Source: Theobroma cacao (taxonomy: Eukaryota; Streptophyta; Magnoliopsida; Malvales; Malvaceae). From it: a stretch of DNA of 64,000 nucleotides. The notes under the pieces are model-generated. The model was not told where the DNA came from. It saw nothing but the letters and a program-made list of their open reading frames with translations, and searched no databases. The DNA is taken from positions 21,031,231 through 21,095,230 of the forward strand of contig NC_030859.1 of the NCBI RefSeq assembly GCF_000208745.1. The letters run 5' to 3'. Numbering within the stretch: position 1 is the first letter of the stretch; every line of letters starts with the position of its first letter. Shown piece after piece: positions 42,810 to 57,119 of the stretch. The position numbers were made by a program, and so were the translations under genes.

Positions 42810-44828
42810 TTATCTCAGTAAGTATTTGTTGTATTAAAGCCAATTTGAAAGTGCAGGGCAACTAAATTCCAAAATATTGGGGGCATTGCTTGTGGGATAT
42901 TGAAGCAGATCTCTCCAAGGACTACTTTCCTGACTGATCAGTAAATTACTAGGTCAATGCATCCATAATTTGGTTTTTCTGTGTCATCATTTACAGAAGA
43001 GAACAATTTTCATAGTAACTATTTGTCATAATTTGGTTGCTAATTGCTAGGCCTATTAGCCGTAGTAATTCAACCAGCTGATGAACCATAAATAAAAAAC
43101 CATAGAAAGGAAACAAGAACACATGATGTTTTTCCATATTCAAAAGCATGATTTATATGATCCTGACCAAGCTATGTAAGCCGAAGTTTAGGTTTGAAAC
43201 TTGAATGACCACTCTGGCGACTCAGTTTACCAATAAATATCGTACTTACTTACAGGCAACGCATGCTGAACAGATTGGAGACAAAGTAATGTACCAATGA
43301 GGAGCGAAATGTTTAGAAGTAGGTAGCTTGCAAACAGGGCACCTTGAAGGATAAACTTAAACTTATAGCTGTGCTCAAGTCTCTGGTATATGTATCTATG
43401 GTCATTCCAAGAGAAAATAACTACATTTAATTTGCGGTTGAGCTTAGCCAGAATAAGTTAGTAATATGCTTGCTACATTGCCACAGAGTCTAATTATGAT
43501 GAATAGTAGTAAATATGCAATTTGAGCATCTGCAAAATCTGGAGTACTATACCAGACAACATCAAACAAAATTCTTTGCAACTTGAGTTGAAAGACTTAT
43601 ACAGCATTATCTGAGCAAAATTCTGGTGTAAATCTGGCCTATCAGAATGGAAGTAAGCCTGGTTGCTGTGCTTTCAGGCAGGAAACTGTTATACCATCAA
43701 TTTTTTGCATTACATTGAAACTGAATTGCTGGTTTCAGAATTCACACTTTGGGTATTACAAGATAAGATTCAGCCAACTGGCTCTCAACAATTGTATTTC
43801 GAATGCCAAAAACTGGTACAACTGTACAATATATGTAGACATCTGTAGGTAAATTCTAGGCAACTCCAATGCCAACTATAAGTTCTACAAATCTTTCTTT
43901 TCCTTGATGAAAAAAGTGTAACTAGTGTTGTTGGAACCTTATCCTACAAGCTGGTAACTTTTGGGCAACACTATTTTACTAAAACTGGTAAAGAAGGTTA
44001 TCAGTTAACAAAGGAAAAGCAAATTAACATGTAGTTGTCGATTAGCTGCACGGTGCACAAAAAGGGCAACCTCTTACTGCAAATGAAGATGCCAAACAGT
44101 CTGAAACTTGTAAGCCAACTATGGACCAGCTGACACCGCTATTACACCTGTTTAAACTGTATGAGATAACCTTTCCAACCTTAACAAAGAAGAACAACAA
44201 GAAACTCCATACAAGTCGGACTATATTGCACTGCTCTTCAACTAATGCCATCATCAAAGCAGTTCGTAGAACATGTTACTTCTCACAAACATGTTGATAA
44301 ATGAGAAGGATTTTGACCTGTGCATCTTCAACTCCCAAAGAAATGTGAAATGAATCATCTTTCAGAAATTTTCAAGATGAGGACCCAATCTGCAGCTTTG
44401 CTAACTGCGTTTGACGGTGTCCTAAGTAAAATGCTGTCACTATCCAAAGTAAACAGACCTGGAGAGAAAAGAAAAATGATAAACAACCTCCATTGCCCTT
44501 GGTTAAGGACACAAACAGTGAAGGTAAATACATATATAAATACAAAGACATGGATAGACCACCTTATGTAGTGATTAAAAATTCTTATACACTATCTTTT
44601 TAACTCTGCTTATTAATAAAATCTCTATAAAATCATATATCTTTCTTTGGAGAAAATCCAATCAAAATTTATTAAACACCTAATTTAAGAGGCATAAAAA
44701 CAATTTTATAGTTCAAACATAGTACTTAAAACTTCAACATTCAATTTTTCAGTATTGGATTTTTTTAGTTTATCAAGACAACAGCTAAGTGGAAAAATAG
44801 CATCATGGAATAAGGAAACAATAGGTGT
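42810..44828. other. LSF2 3' region and downstream of the minus-strand transporter; no separate gene
   Basis: Short open frames here (up to 88 codons) have no recognisable motif. The 3' terminal exon of the transporter gene should lie in this stretch; one candidate on the minus strand follows a GATGCACAG acceptor at about 44315 and encodes only a dozen residues, but I cannot confirm it. Confidence 0.5.
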
Positions 44829-47800
44829 TCAAGGAATTAGGAGTCTTCTTGCATAGACAATTATGCTAGCACAAGTAGATAAAAGATTGTCAAGACGTAC
44901 AGGAAGTGCATATAGAGACACTGTTGATATCCTCCCATTGAGAATGCTGAAAAGTAGTTTGTATATTCCTGCTGCTGTAGCATCCCCAAGTCGCTGGACA
45001 ATTACATCGATGCATATCTGCATTAGGTTTTCAGAGCAACCACGATTAGTTTTTTTTTTTTTTTTAGAATTTCACAGACTAATTAATTAAGTACATGTCA
45101 TGCAAGAGGACATTCCTTTTCCTTTTTTCTGATAGAATGTAATAAAGAGATTCTAGGAAGTATTGAATACATATTTTGGAATGACATCTATCTAGCCACA
45201 TTTTGGAAATAAGCACTGTTTGCACATAGCCTAAAAGACTACTTAAGGTGCTTCATCTCAACTTGAGAGGTTTACTATACTAAAACGAAGTCCAGTTAAA
45301 TACTAAAGACAAGATTCGCACATACTGCATCCCTGAAATATCTTGTATCAATTAAAGCTTCCTAATCACTTCAAAAGAAAAGAAGGGAAAACATAAAAAC
45401 ACATCAATGAAATTTACATACCTTAGCTTTGTACTTCTCATCCTCAGAAACAACGGTAAATAGGAGTTCTCTTCCAGGCTTGGTCACAACATAATTGACC
45501 ACCTGAAAAGTAACAAAACGTCAAAGAGTGATATGTACTTTACATTACTACTGTAAAATACAAATGACTTAATTTTACTCTTCCTAACCTATCCAAATTT
45601 GCCTTGGCAAATATAAACCTATAGAGTGCAATCCAAAGTAAAGCATAATGATAACAGTAGCAAAATAGATTCCACGTGATTAAATAAAAAGGGCAAAACA
45701 GTATAGAGGAACAGAAATGAGACAGTCAATGGCAGCAAACCTTTCTTAGGGTCTCAGAAAGGGCAACCACTTTCCAAGTTGGCCATATAGCAACTGCAAC
45801 CAGATTTGAGAAAGCAACAAATGGAGTGCAACATAGAGCTATAGTAACCCCAGCAACAGTAAGAATGCGCCCCTGTTGAAAAATAATATTGGTAAAAGTT
45901 AGGATATTAAATAAATGAAAATGCCGCAGCCATCAATGACGTGGACCCCACAAGACCATAGATGTTAAAAAAAAAAAGCTTATCTTCCTTATTGTGACGT
46001 GTAAATATTAGATCAAAACAAACTGCAGAAACTCATCTGAAGCATAGCATACTGTTAAAGTAAGTTGTCCAGTGAGAATAAAAACAGCAATAAAGCTATT
46101 TATCTGGGCAAACAATCTTCTTCTGCCAACTGAGCTTGCAACTGTCATGGCAATTACATTTACTTTCTGCAATGAGTAGGGAGGGGTGAGGTAAAAGTGA
46201 TGAGAAAATATACAGCAAGCACTTATTATAAAGCACATCACACTAAACAAGAAAGGCCCTTACATAATAAATTAAACACTATGGGCATAGTATTGTACAC
46301 TTTGAAGCAAGTACATAAGGAAAAAAAAATGCTTCCTAAAATTTCAGAACCAGTGGAACAAAATTTTCTCCAGTCTGAAGCCCTAACCTAGTTACGTTTA
46401 GCAAAAAACAAGGAAACATAGTCAACACAGTCAAAAAGCATATAAGTACTTTACACTTTTATATATTAATGTAGGAGGAAATGATGCATTTTCTATTTAA
46501 AGTCTACTTTATACTCTTATTAAAGTCCCTGACCAACAGAAATATGGCATAATCTCTAGAAAAGCTCATAAATCACATTCTACTTTACATTTTATTTCCT
46601 TAAGCCAATCCTAGATCCATCAATGGTCTATAAAATCAAGTTCCATGCGGATTTTAAATTGTTTGCTCAAACAAAAAGTCTATCTCCAGTGTACAAACTC
46701 TTAAACACTGCATACTTTTGCCCGAACATACATAAAATAAATACAGTGTCTCAGAATATACATAGCAATGTTTAGTAGCAGTATTTAGCATGCAAAGTAG
46801 GTAAACTCAACCTACATGTATGACTTAAACAATAGTTTTACCTGAAAATAGAAGAAAGAGGAGACAACTGCACTCAACCAGAGGAACAATGACACATGCA
46901 ACAAATATGTTGATGACAATATGAGCCGCAGGCCGTCTAAGATGGCCCAAAGCTGAGGCTCCACCAGAGAGGTAGTTAGTTTAGGAGAAGAAACTTTGAC
47001 AGCAGATGCAGTCTGCTCATCATCAGCATCTTTTTGTTGATCCAAGTCAGCTTTTCTAAAAGAAAATGCAATTAAGTTAGAAAATAGGAGGTTCAATCCT
47101 CAAAATTCATGTATGCAGGTTCATGATAAACTTGCAAAGGAAAGTAGAAGCCCTTTTCTAAAAAATTTTCCTACAGTTACATACAGTGGCAGTTAATCTC
47201 TAAGGGTGCAAGTCATGATAAGGTAAGATGAATGAAATTTAGTCACTTTATATTGGTGTAGTGATTCTTCATTTAATATTGAACAATCAACATGGCATCC
47301 ACGAATCATACACCTACTACCCCCATTAAATTGTATTACTCGACATAGTAAGCTAAGACATTATTTGATAAGCCATCTCTCATCACATGCTTGATGTGAA
47401 TAAGTAAGATAGGCAGAATTCCAACAATTGTTCAATACAGGTAATAAATTTCATAGTTCACAAATGTCAAGGTCTTTCTAACTCCCATCCTAATCATACA
47501 ACAAATTCCAACTCCCATGAATTCCCCCCTTCCCCCCACACCCCCCCCCCCCAAAAAAAAAAAAAATCTAATAAGATGCACTATTGCAGTCTTTCACATA
47601 TTAACTGCAGAAACAAACATATTGAGTTTAGCTAACCTGATAGGAGATAACTCTTCAGGGAGATGCGCTATATCCTTGCTGATCCCTTTCGATGACTGTG
47701 CCGCTAGTTCCATCAAAATGGCAGCAAATAGGAGTAGAACTGCGAATAAACAGAACAAAGAAAAAGAAAAGAAAAACTACTAAAAGACCAAATATTGACA

Positions 47801-50039
47801 ACCCTACATGCAGATAATCAAATGGGGATACATACATGACCCCAGCCAGGCCATTCCCGTGGCAAACAAAGACCCAAAAAGCTGGCCAAGCGTTGCACCA
47901 GCACCAATGAAACCAAACAATCTTGAACCTGACTGAACCCAAAACAGAATTTGAGGGCACACAGGAAATCATAATCTTCATAGAGAAGTGGTGAAAGCAT
48001 CAATACCTCATTATCCATGACATCAATTACTCTAGCCCAAGTTGAAGAGATGGTAATAAGGTTAAGCAGGGAAACCTTCCAATAAAAAAGGAGAAAAATC
48101 CCATTATTAAAAATGAAAAATAGTAGATAACAGTTTGTAGCCAAAACTAATCACAAATAGATTTCATACCCAAAGGAACAATCCAATTCTCACTGAAACA
48201 TAAAACCAACCATGGTTTCCCCAACCTATGGAATCAACAGGGCTGGCTTGATCAATTTTGACTTTTAGTTCAGTGGAAAAGGCAACTGAATCCTACAAAT
48301 GATTTGCACCACACATCACTACAAAATGATATAAAGAATCAATTTTCTGATCACAAACAAGGATCATACATGAGAAGGAACACCACCTCATGGGCCTTTT
48401 CATTTACCTTTGACTGGGATCGCATTGACTCCGTTGACGAAGTATGCCATAGAATGAAGAATACAACAAGTGATACACTAAAAAACCTGTGTATCAAAAC
48501 CAAAGCCTGAAATTTCAAGAAGCACGAATTATAGAATCATATGTAACAAAACATGAAGAACATTACTGGTCACAAATAGTTATGGACCTCAAAGAATTTT
48601 TCGTGATTTTAAAAGGATAAAATGACAAAGTGAAACACACAGTCATGCACACATCACTGGAACTACAGATCTCAAACTTAATTATTTACAAATTATAGAT
48701 AGATTTTAATGAAAATTGAAACATTGACTTAATAAAACAAGCCACAAACAACGCCAATAAAGCACAATGTTGCATCGCTTTGTTGGCATGTTCTTTAAAA
48801 GTAGTTTTTGACTAAAACCACATGAAAAAGAGATACAGCTTAACATGATAAAATTGCATAAACAAGCATATACAAAATGTGGATAAGAAAATCATTTCCA
48901 CTACTTTTTGGTTCAATGCTGAAGGCTGTGCATCAACACACAGAAGAACATGGTTTCTAACAATGATCACATGTATGGTATTCTCTTATCCATTTATGTG
49001 AGAGGGGGAAGAGAGTTGCCTTCCACTCTTTAACCCAACATATAGATATATAAAAATAAATAAACAAAGTCTTGCAAATGCTACTTTATCAACGAAAACA
49101 AAAAGAAACGGTGCTAAACGTTCCATTTCATCCCTCCCAAGATCCCACCTCTGGAACCCTAACCAGCTCATTTACTCTTTACATGCAGTATGATTCCAAA
49201 CAGAATGGCCACATTATCAACTACAATAACAAAAGAGCTAAACTTTGCAATCCATCCATCAAAGCACTCCACTCGACTGGAACAATAGCCAGGTCATAAC
49301 TCATAGCTCTTTACATAATCTAAGCAAAGATTAACCGCAATTAGAGCATACTGGTTTAAAGTAAAATTCAGCATTTTGTTGTTTATGAAAGTGAGAATTT
49401 TAACTTTTAGTTCTTCAATACTATCATTCGCTTTTATATTCAATCGCACTTTTTACCTTTCACACTCAGAAACAAAAAGCAAGTAGCAAAATCAACAACT
49501 AAATATAATTTCTACATTATAAACAACAAAAGAGATAAACTTTACAATCCATCTCTAAACTTTCTATATCTAAAGACTGCCCATTTTCAACTTTTCACTA
49601 AAATTCCAAAATCCAAGAACAAAAACAATAAAAAAAATGAATTACGAAGTAAATTGATATATACCTTGACTTTGGAAAGATTAGGCAAAGAGAAGATGAG
49701 AGTTGAAACAGGAGCAGCTATCAAAGTCAAAAGTAATGACCCAACAAACAATCCAGGCAAATTAGCTAATCCCAAGGAAATTGCCCCTTCATCCCTCAAT
49801 GGCAGCACCACGAAATAAGCACACAAAACCTGAAAGAAGAAATAAAAATAAAAAAGGCCCAGATTAATAATATGATTTTTTTATTAAAATTGAATCCATA
49901 ATTCTATGTAATTATGACTTACAAAGAAGAAACAAGAAGAAGAGTGGAGCAGAGCAGGGATCTCATGAGGGTGCGCTGTAACGAATATGGAGATGAATGC
50001 ATCTAAACGCCTCCTACCTATTAATTCTATCATTTTCAT
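44829..50039 (-). CDS. Npt/TLC-type (ATP:ADP antiporter-like) polytopic membrane transporter
   Basis: Twelve minus-strand exons join in phase: 50039-49923, 49829-49665, 48506-48408, 48292-48170, 48075-48007, 47932-47836, 47739-47637, 47055-46842, 46166-46053, 45872-45741, 45502-45422, 45017-44901 (477 codons). Reading past 44901 gives a stop at 44829; a spliced final exon (donor CCT|GTACGT) is more likely, so the C-terminus is unsure. The protein has about ten hydrophobic segments (LFVGSLLLTLIAAPVSTLIF, SGSRLFGFIGAGATLGQLFG, LLHVSLFLWLSAVVSSFFYF). Near the end stands VTKPGRELLFTVVSEDEKYK, then AKICIDVIVQRLGDAT, the family signature of Npt1/Npt2 nucleotide transporters. It starts MIELIGRRRLDAF without an evident transit peptide, unlike plastid NTT proteins. 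Substrate is unknown. Confidence 0.8.
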
Positions 50040-50149
50040 TTGTTTTATCTTTCTGGGTTTTCCTGGATTAATCAGTTGAAAACGAAGAACTGGATCAGAG
50101 AACTATGAAACATCATTTCAATGTCAACGGCGAGAAAAACAGGGGAGCT

Positions 50150-50620
50150 CAAAGCAGAGGAATTTCCAAAGATTTTTAGTGTATTGCATGAAAGCCCCTT
50201 TAGTTTATATGATATTGTGTTTGCCTCAATATAATTTACTATTAGCAAATAGGCCTCAGAAATTTCACAATCTTTCAAACAAAACTAATAAATAAAATTT
50301 GGTTTAAAAAAAAAAACCTAATAAGGCAAAGGTGAAAGGATTGGATCTTAACCTTTAAAAAAATTTCATTTGGATTGTCAAATTATTTTGTTAAAATTTA
50401 ATATTTATATTTCAAATTAAATGACACGTCATGTAAACATTTTATTAATATATTTTGTGCACTTTTTTCAATTATTAATGAAATAATATAACAAAAAAAT
50501 CAAAAAAATGAAATTACCTAAACAAATTTAAAAATTTAAATAAAATAATTCAAAAATTAAAAATTAAAATGGGACCAAAATAACAAGTCAACAATGATGA
50601 ATGAAATTTATCTATAAGGT
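50150..50620. repeat. Copy 1 of the 450-base repeat (also 57540-57960, 59545-59985)
   Basis: TTTAGTGTATTGCATGAAAG, TTACTATTAGCAAATAGGCC, and CATGTAAACATTT through GGGACCAAAATAAC occur in the same order at 57540-57960 and 59560-59985. Copy 59545-59985 leads into the TMEM87-type gene, so this module is probably a duplicated upstream region. Confidence 0.75.
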
Positions 50621-50966
50621 CAAACCAAACCTTAATGCCAAACCCAAACTCACTTTAAAATTACATTTGCTTTTTAGAAAAAAAAATACAATTTTTAATT
50701 ACTTGAAAATGTCAAACATGAAATCTCTAACATATGTTGCAATATAAAATTTAGGGTAAATAACTCCTTAACTTTTAATCATAATTTTATACATATCCAT
50801 TAATTTTTAAAATAGATAGTTTACCTCAGAAGAATATTTTTCGTTAAACACATAAGTCCAACCATTAGTCCATTGTCAATATTTCTGTTAATTTAATGAC
50901 GTTACAATATTGAAAACATAATTTTATCCTTCATCAATTTTAAAAATTACCACATTATATAAATTA

Positions 50967-50971
50967 TAATT
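50967..50971 (+). repeat. Left target-site duplication of the Copia element (TAATT)
   Basis: TAATT precedes TGTTATAAAAT and is repeated after the other LTR at 56223-56227. Confidence 0.7.
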
Positions 50972-51264
50972 TGTTATAAAATAAATTTAAAAAGAACAAA
51001 TAAAGATAACTTAAAAGAATAATTAAAGAGAATAAAGAAAGTGTTTAAGAGGAGAAAAGAGATATTTATTGAATTGTATCTTTACAAATGAAGTGAAGGG
51101 ATCTATTTATAGGCTAACAACCCCTTGAATCATAATCCTAATCTAATTCTATTTAAGAGTTCAAATCATACTACATTTCTTGTATTTTGCCTTTTAAGCT
51201 GTTTGACTTGGTCTGTACTTCTTGAGTCACAATATAATGGATATTCACATATTTATTTATAACA
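50972..51264 (-). repeat. LTR (3' LTR of the minus-strand Copia element)
   Basis: It begins TGTTATAAAATAAATTTAAA and ends TTATTTATAACA, 293 bases. It is about 90% identical by eye to 55930-56222. The adjacent inner sequence, read on the minus strand, is the polypurine tract CAAGGGAGAG. Confidence 0.85.
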
Positions 51265-54200
51265 CTCTCCCTTGAATGTCCATTGTATTAAGAATATGCC
51301 TCGTTAAAACCTTACTAGGAAAAAACTCATGGGAAAAATCTGAGTGAAGGAAAAAGAGTACATAATTCTTTTATAAAATACACTTTTGAAATACTGCCTC
51401 ATTAAAAACCTTATCAAGAAAAACCCAATGGGAAAAACCTTGATGAAAAAAAAGAGTACAGTGCCTATTTTACTCCCCTTGATGACTGCATTACAGAGAT
51501 ATTTAAAACGGCACATCTCAATCTTTTGTACCAACTTTTCAAATGTTGCAATCGGAAGGGCTTTAGTAAACAAATCTACTAGATTGTCACTTGAACGAAT
51601 TTGTTGAACACTAATATCACCCTTTTCTTGAAAGTCATAAGTGAAGAAGAATTTTGGTGAAATATGTTTTGTTCAATCGCCTTTAATGTATCCTTCCTTT
51701 AACTGTGCTATGCGAGCAGTATTATCTTCATATAACATTGTTGAAATTTTCTTCTTGATTGACAAACCACACATTTCTTGAATATATTGAGTTACAGATC
51801 TTAACCAGACACATTCATGACTTGCTCATGAGTTGCTAAAATTTATATATAGCTAGAAAAAGTAGCAACTATAGTTTGCTTTATAAAATGCCATAAAATA
51901 GCCATACCTCCATATGTGAACAAATAACTTGTCTAGGATCGAGCTTTTTATGTAGATCTGATAAATATTATGCATCTGCATAACCAATTAAATCTGATTT
52001 TGATGCATTTGAAAAATATAAGCTCATATCCATTGTTCCTCGAAGATATCGAAGTATATGTTTTATTTCATTCCAATGTCTTCGAGTTGGAGAAGAACTA
52101 TATCTTGCTAATAAATCACAATAAATGAAATATCAGGTTGTGCGTTGCTAGCAAGATACATTAATGCTCCAATTGCACTAAGATATGGTACTTCAGGACC
52201 AAGAAGTTCTTCATTATCCTCACGAGGTTGAAAATGGTCATTTTTCACATCTAATGATCTTACAACCATTGGCGAACTCAATGGATGTGTTTTGTCCATA
52301 TAAAATTGTTTTAGCACTTTCACTATATAATTAGATTGATGGACAAAAATTCTATTTGTTAAGTGTTCAATCTGAAGACCCAAACAAAACTTTATTTTTT
52401 CAATATCTTTCATCTCAAATTCTTTATTTAAGTAATCTACGATTTTTGATAACTCTTTAGATCATCAACATAAATAGCAATTATCACAAATTCAAATATG
52501 AATCTTTTTATAAAAACACATGGGCATATTTGATCATTTTTATAGCCTTCTTTCGACAAATATTCACTAAGGAGATTATACCACATGCGTCTGGATTGTT
52601 TTAATTAGTATAAATATTTATTTAATTTGATTGAATAAATCTCCCGGGATTTCAAATTTTGTGTTTCAAGCAACTTAAATCCTTTAGGGATTTTCATATA
52701 GATATTATTATCAAGTGAGCCGTATAAATAGGCTGTAGCTACACTCATTAGACGCATTTTCATTTTCTCATTTATTACCAGACTAGTTAATATAGAATTA
52801 TAATTGTGTCCACCACAGAGAATATCTATTTTCATATTTAATACCAGATCTTTGGGTAAAACATTATGCGATAAGCCGTGCTTTATATCTCATAATCTCA
52901 TTTTTCTCATTTCGTATTCGCACAAATACTCATTTATATCTCATTAGTTTTACATCATTTGATGTAGGGACTACAGGTCTAAAAACTTTATATTTTTCAA
53001 TTAAATTCAATTTCACTTTGATTGCGTCTTTTCACATTGATCAATCATTTATATGTCTACATTCTCCAATAAATATAAGTTCAAGATCCTCGTTTTTCTT
53101 TCATAATATTGAGCTCTATACAAAATATCGTCGACGTTTATTTACCGGTTCCATTTTTTCCCATCATGACATAATTTTATTGAGATATCTTTATTTTCAC
53201 TTATTTTAGGTACCTAAATTTCTTCTAAAATTTTTCTCAATTATGTCAGGGGTCTCTTCCAGAGTTTCTACTTCCTCTTTCTAACCATCTTAAATATTTG
53301 CTCCTTTTCTTTTTCAAGGATTTTATCTTTGAAACCAATTGATTTCCACGCTTCTGACGTGCCTTGTCCCATAGGGACATCAGTGCTAATAGAAGCATTT
53401 GCAACTGGTATATAAGATTTAGTTATTCCCTTTAGGTCAGTAAATATGTTTGGCAACTGATTTACTATATTTTGCAAAATAATTATCTTTTGAACTTCAA
53501 GTTCATATTGCTTTGTGCGAGGATCAAAACTAGATAATGATAATTCACTTTAAGAAATTTTCTTTTTCAGCTACTTATTTTCTCCCCCTAATGTTGAAAA
53601 AATTGTTTCATCAAAATAACAATTAACAAATTTTGTCATGAATAAATCTCCTATCAATAATTCTATATATTTAATTACAAATGGAGATTTGTATCCAATA
53701 TATATTCCTAACCTCCTTTGAGGACCCATCTTTGTGCGTTGTGTTGGAGCAATTGAAACATATACCGCACATCTAAAAAGTTCTTAGATGGAAAATATTT
53801 GGTTCCTGACCATAAATCAATTGTATAAAGAGAATTTATAATAACTCGTTTGGCCTGATGCATACAAATGTTGTTGCATCCAAAATGACATGCCCCCAAG
53901 TCAACATTGAGAGTTTGAATTTCATAATTAATGGCCTTACAATCAGTTGGAAGTGTCTAATAAATAATTCTATTAGACCATTTTGTGTATAAGCATAAGC
54001 AACAGGTTGTTCAATAGTTATTCCAACTATTATGCAATATTAAAGGCTTGAGATGTAAATCCACCAGTATTATCAAGATAAAAAATCTTGATTACATAAT
54101 TAGGAAAATGTGCTTGCAAATGAATAGTTGCAAATGTCAATTTGCAAGCTGATAATAAACACACATGTGACCATTTAGTCGATGTATCGATTAAAATTGT

Positions 54201-55929
54201 AAAATATCTAAATAGTCCACATGGTGGATATATGAATTCACATATAACCTTGAACATTATTCAAAAACGTAGAAAATTGAATCCTAACTTTAGCTGGTGA
54301 TAGCGTTATAATTTATTTACCTTCAGAACAAGCGGCACATAAAATTCATTAGATTGAAAAATTTTCTAGTTTTTCAATGAATGATCATATAAATTTTTTA
54401 TCATTTTTTTTGCATCATTATTGATCTGAGATGGTCGAACTGGTCATACCAAATATTAAAATCATTAGTAAACTTCTAGTTTACTATGAGTTTTAATTAT
54501 TCTAATATTTGTATAGTTTAATTCTAAGAACAAAGCGAGTAATTTTTTTTTAACACACATTTTCTACTTGAGATAATAGATGTAATATAGAGGTATTAAA
54601 TGTCTCTTTCATTCGTTGTCTCAATATGACATATATTCAAACAAATATCTTTAAAACTTAATAAACGTCTTTGAAACTTAATAGAAAATGATACATCCTC
54701 AAGTTAGTAAAATATTAGCTCTTCTAGAGCCTTCAATTAATCTTGTACTGCAAGATATTGAATTGACATTGATTTTTTTTTGTCAAGTAGGGAAAAAAAT
54801 TTATTGTCTTTAAATATAGTGTGTGTTATAGCAATATCTGCTAGACATATATTTACATCATAGATCTTAGATCCAACAATATGAATATCCATAAATATAT
54901 ATAATAAGAAACTTACAAGTTAACATAAAAGAATATTAAATATAGAATTAAAACATATAATAAAAACATATCATTTAAACATAATAAAGCATCTTCATAA
55001 TATAGTTATACTAATTATACCAATTACTATTAAGTTCATTCTCAGATATTTCTATTACCAATCGAATGATCAATTCTTTTTTCAGGACAAGAAAATCAAT
55101 AATAGATATTTTTTTACCAATCATGTAATCAATTCCTTCTTCAGGGTGGATAAATATCTTGATGTGCTATATCAACTTGGCCATGATTAAAATCATCACA
55201 AGATATTTTAATTTTTAGTGATACTTGATAAAATTTAAGATGTACAACAAGTAAGTGACCAGTGATCTTTCATGCCACATCAATGACAATATGTTTTCTA
55301 TATTCCTTCTTTTTTTTTTCTTTCAATTTTTGTATTTTAATTATTCATCCACTTTTGATGGATTGAAAGTATCCATTCACTTTTANNNNNNNNNNNNNNN
55401 NNNNNNNNNNNNACCATAATTGTTAAATGATGTCGCATTCACTTCAGAGAATGGAGATATTTATAATTTTTTTTATTAGTAACTCATTTGTCACATTCAC
55501 TTCAGGGAATGGACATTATGATTTTTTATTAATAGCTATATAATAGCAAATTCACTTTTCAATTAAGAGATAGAATATAATATGTATTATATGATAGTAA
55601 AATTCATATTAATATAATATATACTATATAATAGTTAAATTCATATTAAAGTTGATTTTTAGGAAATGAAAATACCAAAGAGATATTAAGTTACTTACCT
55701 GATTTGCTAAAACTAAAGATCAAAACCTAATTATTGAAATCCTTTTAAAGCTTTGAAATGATGAAAAAATAATAATAACAACACTTAGTTGATTTACTAA
55801 AACCAAAAATCAAAGACTAATAATTGAAATCTTTTTGAAGCTTGAAATAATTGAAACTTCGATTTTGAGATGCTCATGAAAACTAAATAATATAAAAACT
55901 TGAGAGATTAGAGAATCGTGCTGATAACG

Positions 55930-56222
55930 TGTTATGAAATAAATTTTAAAAAAACAAATAAAGATAACTTGAAAGAATAATTAAATAGAAGAAAGAAAGT
56001 GTTTAAGGAGAGAAAAGAGATCTTTATTGAATTGTATCTTTACAAATGAAGTGAAAGAGTCTATTTATAGGCTGACAACCTCTTGAATCATAATTCTAAT
56101 TTATATCTATCTAAGAGTTCAAATCATATTATATTTCTTGTATCTTGCCTTTTAGGCTGTTTGACTTGGTCTGCACTTATTGAGTCACAATATAATGGAC
56201 ATTCACATATTTATTCATAATA
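55930..56222 (-). repeat. LTR (5' LTR of the minus-strand Copia element)
   Basis: It begins TGTTATGAAATAAATTTTAA and ends TTATTCATAATA; the last CA has mutated to TA. Its partner is 50972-51264. Confidence 0.85.
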
Positions 56223-57110
56223 TAATTTTTATTTTTAAATTTTTTTATTAAAAAAACCATCCCCTAATGCTTTATGGGATCATCCACGAGCACCGATCGA
56301 GTGCTCCTCAACTTGGTGCTCTAGGGAGCATTGTTTTTGTGCTCCTTGGGTAGCACCATTCGCATATCCCCCAGGGAGCACAGATCTAATGCTCCTTGGG
56401 AAGTATCGATCTTGGAAGCACCAGATCTGGTGCTCTTTGAGAAATTCGGTCAGATCTGAGCCAGATCTGGCCACAGGATGGCCAGCCAAGGTATAAAACA
56501 TTGTCAACTAATCTTAAAAAATTAAAAAAAAAGAAGATATTTTAGATATTTCAATCTAAATATTAGCACCATTTAGTTATTTGGGACTAGATGTTCATTT
56601 TACAAACTAATGGATACGTATATAATTATGATTAAAAGTTATGAGTAATAGAGTACTTTATCATAAAATTTAAATTAATCTTATCATTCGTGTTAGGCAC
56701 TATACAAGTAGCTCCACTAGATGTAAAGTATCTCTAAATAACTTTTTTTCGACAATAGTTGCGGAGCATTCGCATCTTTTTCAAATATTGAAAATGTTTG
56801 TAAAATATCAACGACATGTGTGTGACTCAACGAAGACAGACTATTCATTGTTATCGTTTTCACAACTCGAATAGCATTGCTATCTATGGTACCAAACTCC
56901 AATGCTTTATAATCCTCAATATACACAAATAGCAAATTCCCAATTAGACAAATTTAACCTCTTTTTGTTATCCAACCAAGTATTTTTCTCCACCATTATG
57001 AAAATCATATCAACGCCAACATCTGCAACATTAATATAACAACAATTCTATGGAGTTTGATGACACTTTTGCGGTTGAGGAGTTGGAGGATGTCAGCTCT
57101 GTTGTTTAAT
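56223..57110. other. Intergenic; GTGCTCC-rich short repeats, no gene
   Basis: At about 56285-56480 the motif GTGCTCC and its complement GGAGCAC recur, together with CAGATCTGG, giving a locally GC-richer, hairpin-prone stretch. The remainder is AT-rich. Confidence 0.55.
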
Positions 57111-57119
57111 TTTCTACTT

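Larger units (their letters stand above)
50972..56222 (-). mobile_element. Copia LTR retrotransposon, decayed
   Basis: Two LTRs of about 293 bases, TAATT on both sides, a primer-binding region (CGTTATCAGCACG, minus strand, beside 55930) and a polypurine tract define a full-length minus-strand element. Minus-strand remnants in the proper order: integrase core (54257-54030: GLFRYFTILIDTSTKWSHVC, LDNTGGFTSQAF), integrase C-terminal and linker (53899-53708 and 53477-53268), reverse transcriptase pieces (52835-52605; 52413-52108, IEKIKFCLGLQIEHL), and the start of RNase H. All frames carry stops or shifts. A 27-base gap lies in the gag region at 55386-55412. About 10% LTR divergence suggests an old insertion. 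Confidence 0.88.

Noticed and set aside
43663..44571. Short frames between LSF2 and the transporter
   Set aside because: Low similarity to anything known and no conserved motif; at best one may be the last transporter exon.
51304..51607. Frames beside the left Copia LTR on both strands
   Set aside because: They overlap the 3' non-coding end of the element and contain direct repeats (CCTTACTAGG / AACCTTATCAAG), not a domain.
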